Counted from the stretch's first letter, positions 1 to 9,823 are shown. The stretch: DNA of 64,000 nucleotides from a virus (IMGVR_UViG_3300032116_000088:26668-90667); one strand, 5' to 3'. Program-made: numbers and translations. The notes: generated from the sequence alone by a model not told the origin.

Positions 1-1
1 T

Positions 2-274
2 GTAGTGCAAAAAGAACTTATTGCTAATAATGACCGTAATGGTGCCGAGCAAACCACTATTCTTTTGCAGCATACAATTCTTGAAATTGATGGAAAGCCT
101 GTTATGGGTAAAGCTCAGGTTCAAGCAATTGGTTTAGCTGACCGTAAAAAAATTAGTGATGAAATTGTAAAGCGCCTTCCTGGCCCACAGTTTGAAGACA
201 TCGTAATTGACTGCCCTGATTGTGAAGGAAAGGTTGTGGTTCCAATTAATCTTGGAACTTTGTTTCGCCTGTAA
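2..274 (+). CDS. Tail assembly chaperone-like protein, C-terminal part (cut by window edge)
   Basis: The reading frame is open to the left edge, so this is probably the C-terminal part of a longer protein; an internal GTG at 5 is possible but weak. It carries a C-x2-C pair (DCPDCEG) followed by a short beta-like tail ending in FRL. That arrangement resembles the C-terminus of T4-type baseplate/tail assembly proteins (T4_baseplate family) that lie just before the tape measure gene. It sits 150 bases before the tape measure gene, the usual chaperone position. In this gene pair many phages use a programmed frameshift, and the next frame here is open across the stop. Function rests on position and weak similarity. 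Confidence 0.55.
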   Translation, partial: VVQKELIANNDRNGAEQTTILLQHTILEIDGKPVMGKAQVQAIGLADRKKISDEIVKRLPGPQFEDIVIDCPDCEGKVVVPINLGTLFRL

Positions 275-296
275 AACATCAAACTATTATAAGTTA

Positions 297-428
297 ATGT
301 CTGATTGGATGGCATTATCTATAACGTTTACCGGATGGTCTTTAAATGAAATTAAAGAACTTTCGTATAAAGAAAGAAGCAACTGGCTAGAAATGGCTAG
401 AGCTGCTGGAAAACTAGTGAGGACTTAA
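297..428 (+). CDS. Small helical protein before the tape measure; possible frameshift extension of the chaperone
   Basis: This 43-residue frame starts at ATG 297 (MSDWMALS...). It has the W-x(n)-I-x-x-L-x-x-x-E-R-x-x-W pattern seen in short helical proteins beside T4_baseplate-type chaperones (for example DUF6760-like proteins). No good ribosome-binding site precedes ATG 297. The same frame is open upstream through the stop of the preceding gene (+1 relative to it). It could therefore be made as a frameshift fusion, like the G/GT chaperones of other phages, or by reinitiation after the TAA at 272-274. Confidence 0.5.
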   Translation: MSDWMALSITFTGWSLNEIKELSYKERSNWLEMARAAGKLVRT

Positions 429-429
429 T

Positions 430-2997
430 ATGGCCGATAGCCTTCAAGGATTGATTGCTCAGCTTAAGCAGGCTGAGAAGGTCGTCGATTCATTAGTAAG
501 TAAGTCCGCAAAAGTTAATAATAACTTAAACGGAGGGTCTGGAGGACCCGGCAGCGGCGGAATGCCTTCAGCAAAAGACATGTCTGCCGCTATGGGTAAA
601 CGCACTGCTTTAAGGACTGGTGGTAATTTAGCTGCTGGTGCTGGTACTCGAATAGGAATGGGTTTACTTGGTCTTCAACAACCAAGTTCTTTTGACATTA
701 ATGGTGGTCCTGGCCAATTTGAGCGAATGCAGGAAATTAAACGCAATAACGAAGCTAAAATGGAGCGAATGAAAGACAGAGCTCAAACGGCTTATCTTGG
801 AATGCGTGGAATTAGTAATCGTAAAACACAAGTAATGTACGACAGCAATGGGGACCCCGTTTTAGATGCAAATGGGCAAGTTAAAATGCAGTCACGTTTT
901 TCTGCACTATCTCCAGCCGCTCAAACAAATATTACCAGCAGTATGTATGGTATTTCTGACACTTTAAAATTAATGCAAGGTATGCAAAATGCGTTTAATA
1001 CTTTCTTACCTAGTGTCGAAAAAACAATGGGAAGGGCAGCAAGCTACTATAACGCTGGAATTTATACTGGAACTGCTCCAGGAACTATACAAGACGCTAC
1101 TTTTGGCCGACTAAAAGCAATGTCTGCAATAACCTCTGTTGGTTCGGATGCTAAAGTTGCTCAGCTTCTTGCTAGTAGAGGGATGTCTGCTAATCAAAAA
1201 GTATATGGAACTACCATTAATACTATTGGTAATGCTGCCAGATATATGAATATTGCTAATGAAGAAGCTGCCGCATCTATTGAAGGATTAACTAATGCTA
1301 AAGGTGCCGCTGAGATGTTGCGAAACTTTGGTATTTATACTGCTGATTTAGCTACTGGAGAAGAAAAAAGCCAAGGACAAATTTTTGAAGAACTGGCTCA
1401 AAGACTTACGGCAGGTAGAGGCCAAGCTACACAAGAACAAACACTAAAGTCTATTCGTAGAGGCGCTCTAGGAGTAACTATTGACTCTTTCTTTGCTGGA
1501 GATAAACAGGGCGCTCAGATGTTTAAGCAGTATATGGTGGACAGGTCTAAGGGCGGCAATAATGTTGACTTATCTTCATCTACTGATGTTACTAGTGCTT
1601 TAAGTTCTAAAAATCCTTTGGCTGCACAAATGGCTGTTGATACATCAGCTACTGAAGCACTAGGTATGTCTCAAGAGCAATACATAAAAGGAATTAACCA
1701 AGCAAGCAATGCTCTTCAAGTATTAAATAAAGCAGCTGGTGGGTTAGCATCAGCTTTAGGTGCCAGCTCAGCCATGATTCAAACTTTGTTTGGGTCTGAT
1801 ACTGTTAAGGGACTAATTGGTGGAGCAAGTACTTTAATTGATTTTACTAGTAAAGGAATTGCTGGTATAGGTACTGCTTTGATGGGAATGGACGCATTAA
1901 ACCCTGCCCCTGCACTTGCTCAAGCGGGTATTATTGCTGGTAGTATGGGCCTAAGTCTAGGTGCTGCTGTTGCTACGACAGGAGTAGCACAACTAATCGG
2001 AGGATTTGGTGGATTTGGTGGTGGAAATACTGTCACTAGAAGTATTGGTGGAGTGGGTGATGGTGGCTCAGCCGGTAATTTATTTGATATGGGGCAAGTT
2101 GAATCTGGACATGGAGTTAACGAGGCTTTAGGAACTAAAAGAAGTGATGGAACGACTCACGGAGGAACTGATTACAACTACTCCTATGGAGATGCTGTAA
2201 AAGCTGTTGCAGACGGTGTTGTTACTGTAGCTGTAAACACCCACAAGTATCAAGACAATAGCGGACGTAGCATGGGAAACTACGTTTGTATTTTACACAC
2301 CGCTGCTGATGGAAAAGAATACACATCAATTTATGGACATCTGTCCGAAGTGTTTGTTTCAAAAGACCAAGTAGTTACTAAAGGTCAAACAATTGGTAAA
2401 GCAGGAAATACTGGAAATACTCGACCAAAAGCAACGAACTATGACCCTTATGCCGGTACTCATTTACACTTTGAAATTAGAGAAGGAAGACAAACTGTTG
2501 GTGGAGTAGGAAAATCAGTATCTCCTCAGGCAGCAAAAACAATTGGGTCTACTGGAGCATCAACACTGGGGTCTTCAAATACTCCAGGAGCTTCAACTTC
2601 TTTTGCCTTAGACCAAAAATTAACTCAAGAGCAGTTTACTGCGGCACAAAGTCAAATGGCAGTTCCTGGTAATGTCCAAGGAGCAATGACCGCATTGGCT
2701 GGAATATACTCTGGTGACACAGATAAAATATTAAGTTCTCTTCAAGCTATGTCTGCTGGAGTTGGAGTAACTCCTAGTAACTGGAAAGCAGGATTAAGTC
2801 AAAATCCGGCTATATATTCGGGTGCAGGACCTACTCCTGGAACACCTGGTCAGCCAAAACAAAATACTGTAAATAATAATGTGAGCATTGTTGTTCAAGT
2901 TCCGGATGTTACATCCGCTGATGCAGTTAAATTTGCTCAACTTGTAAAACAATACCTAGATGATAATTCATTGCTATCTAACACCGGAGGTATCTAG
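430..2997 (+). CDS. Tail tape measure protein with M23 peptidase domain
   Basis: This 855-residue protein is glycine/alanine-rich with long helical stretches and hydrophobic segments around residues 430-530, as expected for a tape measure protein. An M23 (lysostaphin-type) metallopeptidase domain follows at about residues 560-690, with zinc ligands in HGGTD (H577, D581) and HLHFE (H678, H680). Such domains in tape measures cut peptidoglycan during DNA injection. By the usual 1.5 angstrom-per-residue rule the tail would be about 130 nm. It starts 2 bases after the preceding gene and its stop overlaps the next GTG start. Its position before the baseplate genes supports the call. Confidence 0.9.
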   Translation: MADSLQGLIAQLKQAEKVVDSLVSKSAKVNNNLNGGSGGPGSGGMPSAKDMSAAMGKRTALRTGGNLAAGAGTRIGMGLLGLQQPSSFDINGGPGQFERMQEIKRNNEAKMERMKDRAQTAYLGMRGISNRKTQVMYDSNGDPVLDANGQVKMQSRFSALSPAAQTNITSSMYGISDTLKLMQGMQNAFNTFLPSVEKTMGRAASYYNAGIYTGTAPGTIQDATFGRLKAMSAITSVGSDAKVAQLLASRGMSANQKVYGTTINTIGNAARYMNIANEEAAASIEGLTNAKGAAEMLRNFGIYTADLATGEEKSQGQIFEELAQRLTAGRGQATQEQTLKSIRRGALGVTIDSFFAGDKQGAQMFKQYMVDRSKGGNNVDLSSSTDVTSALSSKNPLAAQMAVDTSATEALGMSQEQYIKGINQASNALQVLNKAAGGLASALGASSAMIQTLFGSDTVKGLIGGASTLIDFTSKGIAGIGTALMGMDALNPAPALAQAGIIAGSMGLSLGAAVATTGVAQLIGGFGGFGGGNTVTRSIGGVGDGGSAGNLFDMGQVESGHGVNEALGTKRSDGTTHGGTDYNYSYGDAVKAVADGVVTVAVNTHKYQDNSGRSMGNYVCILHTAADGKEYTSIYGHLSEVFVSKDQVVTKGQTIGKAGNTGNTRPKATNYDPYAGTHLHFEIREGRQTVGGVGKSVSPQAAKTIGSTGASTLGSSNTPGASTSFALDQKLTQEQFTAAQSQMAVPGNVQGAMTALAGIYSGDTDKILSSLQAMSAGVGVTPSNWKAGLSQNPAIYSGAGPTPGTPGQPKQNTVNNNVSIVVQVPDVTSADAVKFAQLVKQYLDDNSLLSNTGGI

Positions 2998-4355
2998 TGC
3001 CTACACTAATTACTGCTAGAGACAAAGCCAAAGCAGCTGCAGAGGACAGACAATCTGCTGTTCAAGAGTTTGCTGCCTTAACCACTTATGCTACTAAAGT
3101 TTCTAATCTAAAAAGGCAAATAACTGACGTTGATATTGAAATAGCGTCAACTACACAACAAATAAAGATTCTTAGAGATGCGGACCCTAATGGAACTGTT
3201 TACTCTGTTCAACAAGAAATAGACGTTCTAGAAAGTCAGTTAGCCCAATTAAAAAATGATAGAGGGGTTATCTCTTCTAAGCTAACTTCTTTAAATTTAT
3301 CTGTAAGTTTAAGTCAATCATTATCTAAACAAGAGTCTGGTATTAAAGCTAAAACTGATGCCAAAAAAATAACTAGTACAGGAACGGCTGCTTACAAGTC
3401 CATAAATAAGACTACATTTGCTCCTTTACAGTACAATGCTAGCTCGGTTAAAGAAGCATACTTTAGTACTAGAACAGACTTTATAAACAAAGTTATGCTG
3501 TCTCACAATCAACCAAGAGTAGTTCGTTCTGCTTCTGATTTATGGACTTCTGTTATTGCAAGTAAAGGAATGATTGTTACTTCAGAGCAAGTTTTAAAGG
3601 CGTGGAATTCTGGCTCAAATAAAGCACAATCAACAGACTATTTTGATAAACACAACTACGGATTCCAATTTCAATACAATCCAGGAACTGTTGCAATGAG
3701 CTATTTTACGTCACCAAACGTTGACGTAACTATGATTACCTCCGGTTCTGAAATGTTTAACTTAGCTGGTGTATCGGGTTCTCAAGGCTCTGTTTCTTTT
3801 CAAATTATTATAAATAGAATTTTTGATATGCAATATTATGATACTGACGGTAATTTGCGTAATCCAGAAAGATACTCCAAGAGGCCTGCAACAGTTCAGG
3901 AAGAAAAAGACATTTATAATAAAGGAACAATGTACGATTTAGAGTTCTTATTAAGAGTACTAATGGGAACTACTATGAGCAGCTACCTTCGAGGAGAAAA
4001 CACTGCTGATATGGGTTGGCTTCCTGCTATTCCTGTAGAACTTCATTTAGGTAAATCATTACGATACCTTGGAGTGGTTAATAGTTTGAGTGTAAATCAC
4101 ATTATTTTTAATGAAAGAATGGTTCCACTCTTTACCACTGTCGATATAGCCTTTGCTCGTTTGCCAGATTATCCGCCTGGAGGAACAAGCAGCAGTTCTG
4201 GTGGTCAACCAGGAGCCTGGTCTACTTCAACTTCAAATTCTGGAAATAATTCTGGGTCATCTGTTGGAAGTAGCGGAGGAAGTTTACCTGGAGGTACTTA
4301 CGATATGGGTAATCTTGGTGTTGGTGGCGGCTCAGGAAACCCTTACACAAATTAG
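2997..4355 (+). CDS. Baseplate/tail protein with coiled coil and CIS-tube-like domain
   Basis: The gene starts at GTG 2997, overlapping the tape measure stop by one base, with GGAGGT at 2986-2991. Residues 1-105 are predicted coiled coil (K/E/Q-rich heptads). The middle has an FQFQYNPGTV motif and a beta-rich stretch, a pattern typical of tail/baseplate proteins related to the contractile injection system tube/LysM adaptor family. The last 60 residues are a Ser/Gly-rich linker. It lies between the tape measure and a gp53/LysM-like gene, as in other contractile-tail phages. It probably connects tube and hub; the exact role is inferred. Confidence 0.6.
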   Translation: MPTLITARDKAKAAAEDRQSAVQEFAALTTYATKVSNLKRQITDVDIEIASTTQQIKILRDADPNGTVYSVQQEIDVLESQLAQLKNDRGVISSKLTSLNLSVSLSQSLSKQESGIKAKTDAKKITSTGTAAYKSINKTTFAPLQYNASSVKEAYFSTRTDFINKVMLSHNQPRVVRSASDLWTSVIASKGMIVTSEQVLKAWNSGSNKAQSTDYFDKHNYGFQFQYNPGTVAMSYFTSPNVDVTMITSGSEMFNLAGVSGSQGSVSFQIIINRIFDMQYYDTDGNLRNPERYSKRPATVQEEKDIYNKGTMYDLEFLLRVLMGTTMSSYLRGENTADMGWLPAIPVELHLGKSLRYLGVVNSLSVNHIIFNERMVPLFTTVDIAFARLPDYPPGGTSSSSGGQPGAWSTSTSNSGNNSGSSVGSSGGSLPGGTYDMGNLGVGGGSGNPYTN

Positions 4356-4364
4356 GAGACAGCA

Positions 4365-4640
4365 ATGATATATACAGATAGTAGATATGCAGATGGGTTA
4401 ATACTTAAAGCCCAAGATGCAAGAACTGAAACTTATAGGCTAGCGGTTTACCGTAAATTTCCTGATGCAAAGTTTCCGTTTTATTATTACACCTGGGTAC
4501 TTGGCGATAGAATTGATTTAGTTGCTAATGATTTATTAGGTAGTCCTAATTTTTGGTGGAAAATTATGGATGCTAATCCTGAAATTATTGACCCATTTTC
4601 AATCTCAATAGGTGCGACAATAAGGATTCCTAGTGTCTGA
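4365..4640 (+). CDS. Baseplate wedge protein, gp53/LysM-like
   Basis: This 91-residue protein shows the family pattern Y-x-W-x(n)-D-x-ID-x-x-A-x(n)-WW-I-x-x-N, followed by a G-A-T-I-R-I-P end like a LysM repeat. It resembles small gp53-like/LysM baseplate proteins of contractile phages. A GGAGAC ribosome-binding site precedes ATG 4365. It overlaps the next gene by 8 bases, so the two are probably translated together. Confidence 0.7.
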   Translation: MIYTDSRYADGLILKAQDARTETYRLAVYRKFPDAKFPFYYYTWVLGDRIDLVANDLLGSPNFWWKIMDANPEIIDPFSISIGATIRIPSV

Positions 4641-5904
4641 TGTTTTTGTTGGTAAATATAGGAAAGGAACCAATACTTCGGTTTCTTTTCCTACTTTACC
4701 CTCTTTAAGTGCCCAACCAAGAAGAATTGACCTTATTCAAAAACAATACTCTCATGATGTTTTAGTATTAGAATACCCTGCAGAAAGCCTTTTATGGTTT
4801 GACTCACTAAAGACAGGGGTTCCTATTCAGTTTTCTTGGAACCAAAATACTCTATATAAAAATTGGATTGGATACGTGTCTTCTATTTCAAAAAACAATG
4901 CTCCTCAAAGAATGAACTCTATGAAAGTTGTTTGTGTTGGAAGCTCTTTTCCGTTAAAAGATAGGGTAGCTAGAGTATTTGAAGACTCCTCTATACCTAA
5001 TGCTGTTCGTAGAATTGTTGAAGAATACGGGTTTAGATATATTGGAGATGACAATGGCCAATTATTTTCTCAGCTAACTATAGCCGGTTTAACTTATTGG
5101 GAATGGATTGTTGAACAAGCTAAACGTATTGGATATGGGATTATAGTTGATGGCATGAACTTTATTTTTAAACCGATAGATAAGCTTATAGATTTTGGGT
5201 TTAGTAGTGCTGCGGTTCTTAGTATGGGAGATGCAACTATCCCTTTTAACTCTCAGGCTTTAGATAGGACTCTTGATATTTTTAATGTTATTAGCGGAGA
5301 TAACATAGAAGACACAGTTAATTTTAGAACAGTTAAAAATGTGGGTGGAGTTGACCCTGTACTAAACACCCCGTATTTTTCTGAAGCAAGTCCAGCTGAT
5401 ATTGGAAACGGTCTACGAAGCAATACTAGTGACGTTTTATTTTCAGAGTATAGAACAGATAGAGTTATTTCTAACTCATTATCAGCCAAAATTGAAGCAG
5501 AAGGTGCGGCAGAACTAGCAAGATTTAACTTACCAGCTAATATTATGGGTCAAGGAGACCCTAAAATTAGGCCATTTTCTACAGTATTTATTTCTGGAAC
5601 GGGTAATTTAACAGATGGTTTTTGGATTGTAAAAGAAGTTAAACATATGTTCCATAAAATTGGGGAATATATGATTGATTTAAAAATAGCCACAGATGGT
5701 TTAGGGGATACCATTGAAACTTCTTTTAGAACCAGGGATTCTTCTTCAGTTGGGCTTATAAACTCTTCAGAAGCAGTAAAAAATAACGGAATTTCGCCTG
5801 TTTATTTCAACATGGACGCCGTAGAGCTAAGTTCAACTGATATGATAGTAAAAGAAGGAAATCAAGGTTATAAAAGAACTATTCAGCAATGGAAGGCACG
5901 ATAG
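4633..5904 (+). CDS. Baseplate hub protein (gp27 / late control gene D-like)
   Basis: This 423-residue protein starts at GTG 4633 inside the end of the preceding gene. The order of features matches gp27/gpD-type hub proteins: an N-terminal beta domain, a W-x-G-Y/V-S-S-I-S motif near residue 80, a domain with a WEWIVEQAKRIG helix, and a final barrel with the VKEVKHMFHK strand. Hub proteins form the trimeric ring holding the tail spike. The adjacent gp25-like, gpJ-like and OB-fold spike genes support this. Confidence 0.75.
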   Translation: MSDVFVGKYRKGTNTSVSFPTLPSLSAQPRRIDLIQKQYSHDVLVLEYPAESLLWFDSLKTGVPIQFSWNQNTLYKNWIGYVSSISKNNAPQRMNSMKVVCVGSSFPLKDRVARVFEDSSIPNAVRRIVEEYGFRYIGDDNGQLFSQLTIAGLTYWEWIVEQAKRIGYGIIVDGMNFIFKPIDKLIDFGFSSAAVLSMGDATIPFNSQALDRTLDIFNVISGDNIEDTVNFRTVKNVGGVDPVLNTPYFSEASPADIGNGLRSNTSDVLFSEYRTDRVISNSLSAKIEAEGAAELARFNLPANIMGQGDPKIRPFSTVFISGTGNLTDGFWIVKEVKHMFHKIGEYMIDLKIATDGLGDTIETSFRTRDSSSVGLINSSEAVKNNGISPVYFNMDAVELSSTDMIVKEGNQGYKRTIQQWKAR

Positions 5905-5913
5905 GAGTACAAA

Positions 5914-6321
5914 ATGGCTAATTCAGAAGTTGCTTTAAAGCTACCCCTGTCTTTAGATGAGTCAGGTAATTTACGTATTGCAACTACTCAAAAGGATATT
6001 TGGGCAGACAGAGTGCGTATTGCTCTTGGAACTAGAATAACTGAGCGAGTAATGCGTCCGGATTATGGGACAACTATAGGGGCGGCTCTTTTTGAAACTG
6101 TAAGCATTACTAGTGAAGCTATTACTAAAGAGATTAGAAGAGTATTTCACGAACAGTTTTCTCTGCTAACTTTAACCTCTGTTGTTCCTTCTTATAACGA
6201 AGCTTCAAGTACACTTACTATTACCGTAATCTATTTACTTCCTAATAAAGAAGAAGTAGTTACTGAAATAGGAGTAGTAACCGTTTCTAGCACAGCCAGC
6301 CCTTTTGAGGAGTTATCATGA
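5914..6321 (+). CDS. Baseplate wedge protein gp25-like
   Basis: This 135-residue protein belongs to the gp25/GpW lysozyme-like baseplate family. It has DIWADRVRIALGTRITERVMRP-type sequence near residues 30-50, followed by YGTTIGAALFE and a conserved helical and beta core. In T4 gp25 is part of the wedge that triggers sheath contraction. A GGAG site lies before ATG 5914. Its stop overlaps the next gene (ATGA-type), the common gp25-gpJ coupling. Confidence 0.85.
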   Translation: MANSEVALKLPLSLDESGNLRIATTQKDIWADRVRIALGTRITERVMRPDYGTTIGAALFETVSITSEAITKEIRRVFHEQFSLLTLTSVVPSYNEASSTLTITVIYLLPNKEEVVTEIGVVTVSSTASPFEELS

Positions 6322-9300
6322 CAGCACCAGCAAATAAAGTCCCTTTATCAGTAGACTATACTGGTAGAGACTATTACTCTCTTAGAAATCAATTAATTGA
6401 GAGAGTTAAAGAAAGAACAAACAATAATTGGCAGGGAAATGACCCCGCTGATTTTGGTGTTGCTATTATTGAGTCATTTGCATATATGGGTGACTTGATT
6501 AACTACTATATTGATAGAGTTGCAAATGAATCGTACATTAAAACAGCAACTCAAAGAGATACCCTAATTAATCTAGCCAAAATGTATGGCTATACTCCAA
6601 CAAACTATGTTAGTTCGATTGTTGATTTACAGTTTTCAAGCACAAATGGCTATTACGGAAATATTGGAGCTGCAATTATTGAGTCTGGGGTAATTGGAGG
6701 AACTACATACACTAATTTAGCTAAAATTATTGTTCCTAATGACCAACCATTCTCTGTTGGAGATACTATTAGGGTAACTGGTATTCCTACTACTGTAAAT
6801 GGAACTATTGCAGATACTCCTGTTGTCTATAATACAAGTGTTTATAATGGACAATTTGTTGTAGAAAGTATTGGCTATAATAATATTGGTAGAAATGTTA
6901 TTTGGTACCAACCAAAAGCAACAATTAGCAACATTTCTTTAAGTGGAACAACTTTTACTGTTACTTCATCAGGCTCTTTAAATCCATTTGAGGGTCAAAA
7001 AATAAAAATAAGTGGAGTATCTGTTACTGGTTCTACTAATAATTACAATGGAAATTGGACTGTAGACTCTACAACTTCTGCAACTGATTTAGCTCCAGCA
7101 ACATTTACTGTTGATGCATCTCTAAACGCTGCAGATATTACTCATATTCATTCAGATGGAACCACTGTAAGGTTTTCGGCTTGGAATGACTTTATTGTGG
7201 GTCAAAAAATAAATGTTAGAGATGTAATTAGCTCTGACAATACAGGGGGTACAGCTGGTTCTGGATACAACTTTACTGGTGCTACCGTCTCTTTAGTTAA
7301 AACAATTGATGCTTTGGTTACTGGTGCCACTTTTAGTGGAACGGGTTCTGGACAAATAGTTACCTTTAAAACAAATAAAGAGTTTGCTATTAACGATATT
7401 ATAAGTATTACTGGGGTTAGAAGTGCTGGAAATCCGAATGCCACTGCAGATTTAGGGTTTAATTTTGAAGATACCATTGTAGCTAGTTCTGGTTATGATA
7501 GTGCAAATATTACAGACGTTCTTGGAAACATATCTAATACTGGTTTTATTACATTTACAACAGCTGCAGCGCACGGATTTTTTCCTGGGGAATACGTTAC
7601 AATTTCTGATGTGGAAAGTACATCGGGAGGAACAACAACTTCTGTTTACGATATGCAATCAGTAAAAATTATATCTACTCCTTCAGACACAACATTTAAG
7701 GTTGAAGGTTATTTTACAGATGAGTTTGTTTCTGGTGGAATTGCAAAAAGATATAAATTTACAGTTTCTGCGCCGGCTTCTGAGCGTGGCACAGATTCTT
7801 TACCTGCTGGTGGTCACATTACTTGTAGACAATTTGAGGTAACAAGTAGTCAAAATACAACTGTAACCAGTGTTTCTGGGGCAACCGCAACTGCACAAGT
7901 TGGGGGAACGTACAGTGCCGGTGGTACTGTTTACTACTCCGAACTTCCCGCGTTACTTGTAAATGGTCAAATTAGAGAATATGGTTTTGATGTTGTTCCA
8001 CAAGGAACCCAGGTTACAGCTCAAGTCACGGATGCCGGGTCAACCAGAACGCTTAGTTTTATTACCCAAAGTGACTCTATAGTTCCTTATAGAGGGTCTA
8101 CAGATACTCCTGTTTTAGCAATTCAGGGTGAAGACATCTCTTTGCGTGCAGAAAACTTGGCTGATTTATCTGCAGTATCGTATGATATTCCAGGTGAAAA
8201 ACTAGGATTTTCTAAAGGAACTCCTGACCAGTCCTTTTATTTAAAAGAGACTCAGGTTGATTTAAGCACTATTAAAGTTTATGTAGACAATGGCCTTGAA
8301 TTTGAAGAATGGCAACAAGTACAGCATATTCGTGATTATGCTGCTGGAGATAAAGTATTTGATGTTATTGTAGAATCTTCAAATAGAATTGCAATTAATT
8401 TTGGTGATGGGATTTCTGGTGCCATTCCTACCTCAGAGGCTACTATAAAAGCTACTTATATTTATGGTGGAGGAGTTATAGGAAATGTTGGTGCTGGAAC
8501 AATCACAACAATCGGAGATATTCCAGGCCTAACTCTTTCTGAGCAAACCTTATTAAGGTCAAAAATAACTGTAATAAATATGGCGGCTGCAGCCGGTGGT
8601 GCTGACCCAGAAACTAACGATAGCATTAGGTATAACACCCCACGTTCTTTAAGAAGTTTAAACAGGGCGGTTACTTTAGAAGATTTTGCTAATTTAGCAT
8701 TGACTGTTCCGGGTGTTGCAAAAGCAAATGCTACTGCAACAAACAGAAGTAACGTGACCGTGTACGTTGCTCCCGTACAATCCGGGTCATCGGATTTATA
8801 TCCTGGAATTATTGGTAACGTTGAAACAGGAATATATGAGATTACAACTCAATTAGACTATCTTTTAACTACTGGTGTTCCTGATTTTGTTAATGATAAA
8901 AAATCTATTGGAACAACCGTAACGTATTCTCAACCAACGTATACTAACATTTCCGCTGCAATAACATACTCTCCTTTGCCACAGTACTCAAGTGCAATTG
9001 TAGAAGCAAACCTAAAAGCTGCTTTAGTTACAGAGTTTTCTTTTAATGAGGTTCAATTTGCAGATGTAATTACTCCTGAAGAAATTGAGTTTAAACTTCG
9101 CCAAGTAAGCGGTGTAAGAAATGTTAAGATAACAAGCCTGTATAGACAAGGTGGCTCAGGCCGCAACAGCCTTGTCGGAACTCCTGATGAAATATTTGTA
9201 TTCCAAGAAAGCAATATTACATTAACAAAGGCACTGAGCTTATCTACATTAACTTCTTTGACCTTAGTTGCCAAAAATTCTTCTGGCAGTGTTGTTACTC

Positions 9301-9551
9301 CAGTAACTTTCTCAAAGACATTTAATTCTTCGGTTTATAACTATATAATTACTGTTCCAGCAACTACTGCATCACTAACTGTAACACCTACTTCAACAGA
9401 CAATACCGCATCTATAACCGTTAATGATGTTGAAATTAGTAGCGGAGATAGCTCTATAGTAACAACTCTAAACAACCCAATAATTATTACCGTTACTGCC
9501 AGTGATGGTATAACAGTAACTAGTTATGCATTAAACATTACAGGAATTTAA
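6318..9551 (+). CDS. Baseplate J-like wedge protein (gp6/gpJ) with beta-sandwich insertions
   Basis: At 1077 residues this is much longer than P2 gpJ. The N-terminus (DYTGRDYYSLRNQLIERVKE, then PADFGVAIIESFAYMGDL) is typical of baseplate J proteins. Residues about 110-560 are Thr/Ser/Val-rich repeated beta-strand segments, probably inserted immunoglobulin- or OB-like domains. The J core resumes with GFSKGTPDQSF, FGDGISGAIP and LRSLNRAVTLEDF-type motifs near residues 630-790. The last 100 residues resemble a cadherin-like beta-sandwich domain. The insertions may decorate the baseplate periphery or bind the cell surface. Confidence 0.85.
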   Translation: MTAPANKVPLSVDYTGRDYYSLRNQLIERVKERTNNNWQGNDPADFGVAIIESFAYMGDLINYYIDRVANESYIKTATQRDTLINLAKMYGYTPTNYVSSIVDLQFSSTNGYYGNIGAAIIESGVIGGTTYTNLAKIIVPNDQPFSVGDTIRVTGIPTTVNGTIADTPVVYNTSVYNGQFVVESIGYNNIGRNVIWYQPKATISNISLSGTTFTVTSSGSLNPFEGQKIKISGVSVTGSTNNYNGNWTVDSTTSATDLAPATFTVDASLNAADITHIHSDGTTVRFSAWNDFIVGQKINVRDVISSDNTGGTAGSGYNFTGATVSLVKTIDALVTGATFSGTGSGQIVTFKTNKEFAINDIISITGVRSAGNPNATADLGFNFEDTIVASSGYDSANITDVLGNISNTGFITFTTAAAHGFFPGEYVTISDVESTSGGTTTSVYDMQSVKIISTPSDTTFKVEGYFTDEFVSGGIAKRYKFTVSAPASERGTDSLPAGGHITCRQFEVTSSQNTTVTSVSGATATAQVGGTYSAGGTVYYSELPALLVNGQIREYGFDVVPQGTQVTAQVTDAGSTRTLSFITQSDSIVPYRGSTDTPVLAIQGEDISLRAENLADLSAVSYDIPGEKLGFSKGTPDQSFYLKETQVDLSTIKVYVDNGLEFEEWQQVQHIRDYAAGDKVFDVIVESSNRIAINFGDGISGAIPTSEATIKATYIYGGGVIGNVGAGTITTIGDIPGLTLSEQTLLRSKITVINMAAAAGGADPETNDSIRYNTPRSLRSLNRAVTLEDFANLALTVPGVAKANATATNRSNVTVYVAPVQSGSSDLYPGIIGNVETGIYEITTQLDYLLTTGVPDFVNDKKSIGTTVTYSQPTYTNISAAITYSPLPQYSSAIVEANLKAALVTEFSFNEVQFADVITPEEIEFKLRQVSGVRNVKITSLYRQGGSGRNSLVGTPDEIFVFQESNITLTKALSLSTLTSLTLVAKNSSGSVVTPVTFSKTFNSSVYNYIITVPATTASLTVTPTSTDNTASITVNDVEISSGDSSIVTTLNNPIIITVTASDGITVTSYALNITGI

Positions 9552-9553
9552 TA

Positions 9554-9823
9554 ATGATAAAAGACTCTTATGGTAATGCTAGATTTTATGGGGTCTACCG
9601 TGGCGTAGTTTTTGATAATAACGATAAACAAAATCTTAAAAGACTACGCCTCCAGGTCCCACAAATTTTAGCCGACCAGCCAACTCATTGGGCATGGCCT
9701 GTGGAAACTCCTGGAGTAGCCACAAACACGCCTAAAATTGGGCAGGGAGTTTGGGTAATGTTTGAGGGTGGTGACCCCTCCTATCCTATCTGGCTAGGAG
9801 TTTTTGGTACTGAGGTGGTTTAA
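9554..9823 (+). CDS. Baseplate spike OB-fold protein (gp5/gpV N-terminal-like)
   Basis: This 89-residue protein consists only of an OB-fold domain like the N-terminus of T4 gp5 and P2 gpV. It shows the YRGVVFDNNDKQNLKRLRLQ strand pattern, then PxIGQGVWVMFEGGDPSYPIW. It lacks both a lysozyme domain and a beta-helix needle, so a separate tip protein or the M23 domain of the tape measure may supply the other functions. It sits between the gpJ- and gpI-like genes. Confidence 0.8.
   Translation: MIKDSYGNARFYGVYRGVVFDNNDKQNLKRLRLQVPQILADQPTHWAWPVETPGVATNTPKIGQGVWVMFEGGDPSYPIWLGVFGTEVV

Noticed and set aside
207-296. Longer version of the small protein before the tape measure, starting at ATG 207
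   Set aside because: This ATG lies inside the chaperone gene in another frame and has no ribosome-binding site; the upstream part is more likely reached, if at all, by frameshift.
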